A stretch of DNA of 32,908 bases from assembly GCA_947464415.1 (NCBI GenBank), contig CANHWU010000011.1:1-32908 (forward strand), read 5' to 3'. The position numbers and the translations under genes are program-made. The stretch's first letter is position 1. Each line of letters starts with the position of its first letter. Shown here piece by piece: positions 32,201-32,908 of the stretch. A model generated the notes under the pieces. It ran no database searches. It was given only the letters and a program-made list of their open reading frames with translations, and was not told the origin of the DNA. The DNA comes from Flavobacteriales bacterium (GTDB lineage Bacteria > Bacteroidota > Bacteroidia > Flavobacteriales_D > Sanyastnellaceae).

Positions 32201-32908
32201 TGTTTTATAGGGTCGTGAAACGTTTGGGTTGGATCTTGGCTTTTTTGAGCGTACTAATGCTAATTTTATGTTATCTATCGTATTGGATTCCCCCTCATAT
32301 TAGTAAAGTTTTACCGTTGATCGGTTTGTCCTATCCGTTTGTCCTTATGGTGGTGTTAGGACTTTGTGTATTGGCTGCAATGATGAGATCTCGAGTGGCT
32401 TGGTTATTAGCAGCGATTATTTTTTTAGGAACAACTCACATCCTAAGTTATTTTCAATTTAGTCAGGTAGATGAAAGAGTGAATGAAGATGGTAAAGCGC
32501 TTTTACGATTGATGACTTGGAACGTGAATCTTTTAGGTTTTAATGAAGCCAATAAATTGGTAGATCTTCCTTCTGGTAGAATTCGAGATTCTATCATGGC
32601 TGTTGTTCAAACGCAACAGCCAGATGTTTTGGGTTTCCAAGAGTTTCTTCAAACTGCGGAGCTTAATCATATTGCCCTATTGAAGGAGAAACTCAATTTG
32701 AAGTTTCATCACGTTAAATTTAGCAATTCAGTCAAAGGGGGAAGAAAAACGGGTTTGGTAATTTTTAGTCGGTTTCCCATTATTCAAGGTGGACAGGTGA
32801 TGTTCAGTGGTACTACATTAAATGGGTGCATTTACATTGATATTGTCCGAGATCAAGATACAATTCGGGTGTATAACACGCATTTACAATCCATACGTTT
32901 CAACTCAA
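32197..32908 (+). CDS. Endonuclease/exonuclease/phosphatase family membrane protein (3' end missing)
   Basis: The frame is open from ATG 32197 to the window end (237 codons, no stop), so the C-terminus is missing. The first 95 residues contain about three membrane helices (GWILAFLSVLMLILCYL, then SYPFVLMVVLGLCVLAA, then WLLAAIIFLGTTHIL). From about residue 100 the endonuclease/exonuclease/phosphatase fold begins: LMTWNVN, VLGFQEF with the metal-binding Glu, GLVIFSRFPI and YNTHLQS with the catalytic His. Membrane-anchored family members are common in Bacteroidota. It starts inside the rhomboid stop with a 4-nt ATGA overlap, so it belongs to the mutL-rhomboid operon. The substrate (nucleic acid, phospholipid or inositol phosphate) cannot be told. 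Confidence 0.85.
   Translation, partial: MMFYRVVKRLGWILAFLSVLMLILCYLSYWIPPHISKVLPLIGLSYPFVLMVVLGLCVLAAMMRSRVAWLLAAIIFLGTTHILSYFQFSQVDERVNEDGKALLRLMTWNVNLLGFNEANKLVDLPSGRIRDSIMAVVQTQQPDVLGFQEFLQTAELNHIALLKEKLNLKFHHVKFSNSVKGGRKTGLVIFSRFPIIQGGQVMFSGTTLNGCIYIDIVRDQDTIRVYNTHLQSIRFNS

Overview
The window is chromosomal DNA from a member of the Bacteroidota, most likely Flavobacteriales or a near relative. Evidence: a PorZ-like type IX secretion protein with a C-terminal sorting domain, a DUF4476 protein, Bacteroidota-type FtsZ ending NPFLHDNVD, a DCGG-repeat lipoprotein, and promoter boxes of the TAnnTTTG form placed directly before start codons. No rRNA, tRNA, CRISPR array, insertion sequence or phage gene was seen. 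The window reads as stable core genome with a few lineage-specific blocks. No stretch over 300 bases lacks a gene; the largest gaps are 1003-1121 and 19834-20010.

Layout. At 1-1002 (minus, cut by the window edge) lies a cysteine-rich DCGG-repeat lipoprotein, divergent from recJ-thiL (1122-3859, plus). A long minus-strand block follows (13496 down to 3849): Glu/Leu/Phe/Val dehydrogenase, porZ, exbB-exbD, nhaD, a second exbB-exbD, tonB, folC and a small lipoprotein. Most junctions there overlap by 4 nt or have gaps of 1 to 24 nt, so it may be one or a few operons. A Na+/H+ antiporter gene sits between two ExbB/ExbD motor pairs.

From 13558 to 18031 (plus) come a SIMPL-domain protein, a radical SAM/SPASM protein, a DUF3109 protein, an OmpA/PD40 protein and a two-helix membrane protein. 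A bidirectional terminator separates these from ftsZ (minus), which stands alone without ftsA or ftsQ. Divergent from ftsZ is a two-gene operon of an archaeal-type geranylgeranylglyceryl-phosphate synthase homologue and 3-hydroxyanthranilate 3,4-dioxygenase, closed by a second, nearly identical terminator.

At 25737-21332 (minus) is the least explained block: a secreted DUF4476 protein with a poly-Thr linker, a TPR-CsgG lipoprotein, a large LPP20-like lipoprotein and a small LPP20-like lipoprotein. The set recalls the CsgG/LPP20 parts of outer-membrane ring or pore assemblies (curli CsgG; Vibrio FlgO/FlgP/FlgT), but no curli or flagellar genes are nearby. It is the best candidate here for an undescribed envelope system.

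From 25843 to the right edge (plus) is a tightly packed run: saccharopine dehydrogenase-like protein, small secreted protein, long-form IspH, MutL without recognisable endonuclease motifs, two tandem rhomboid proteases, and the start of an endonuclease/exonuclease/phosphatase-family membrane protein.
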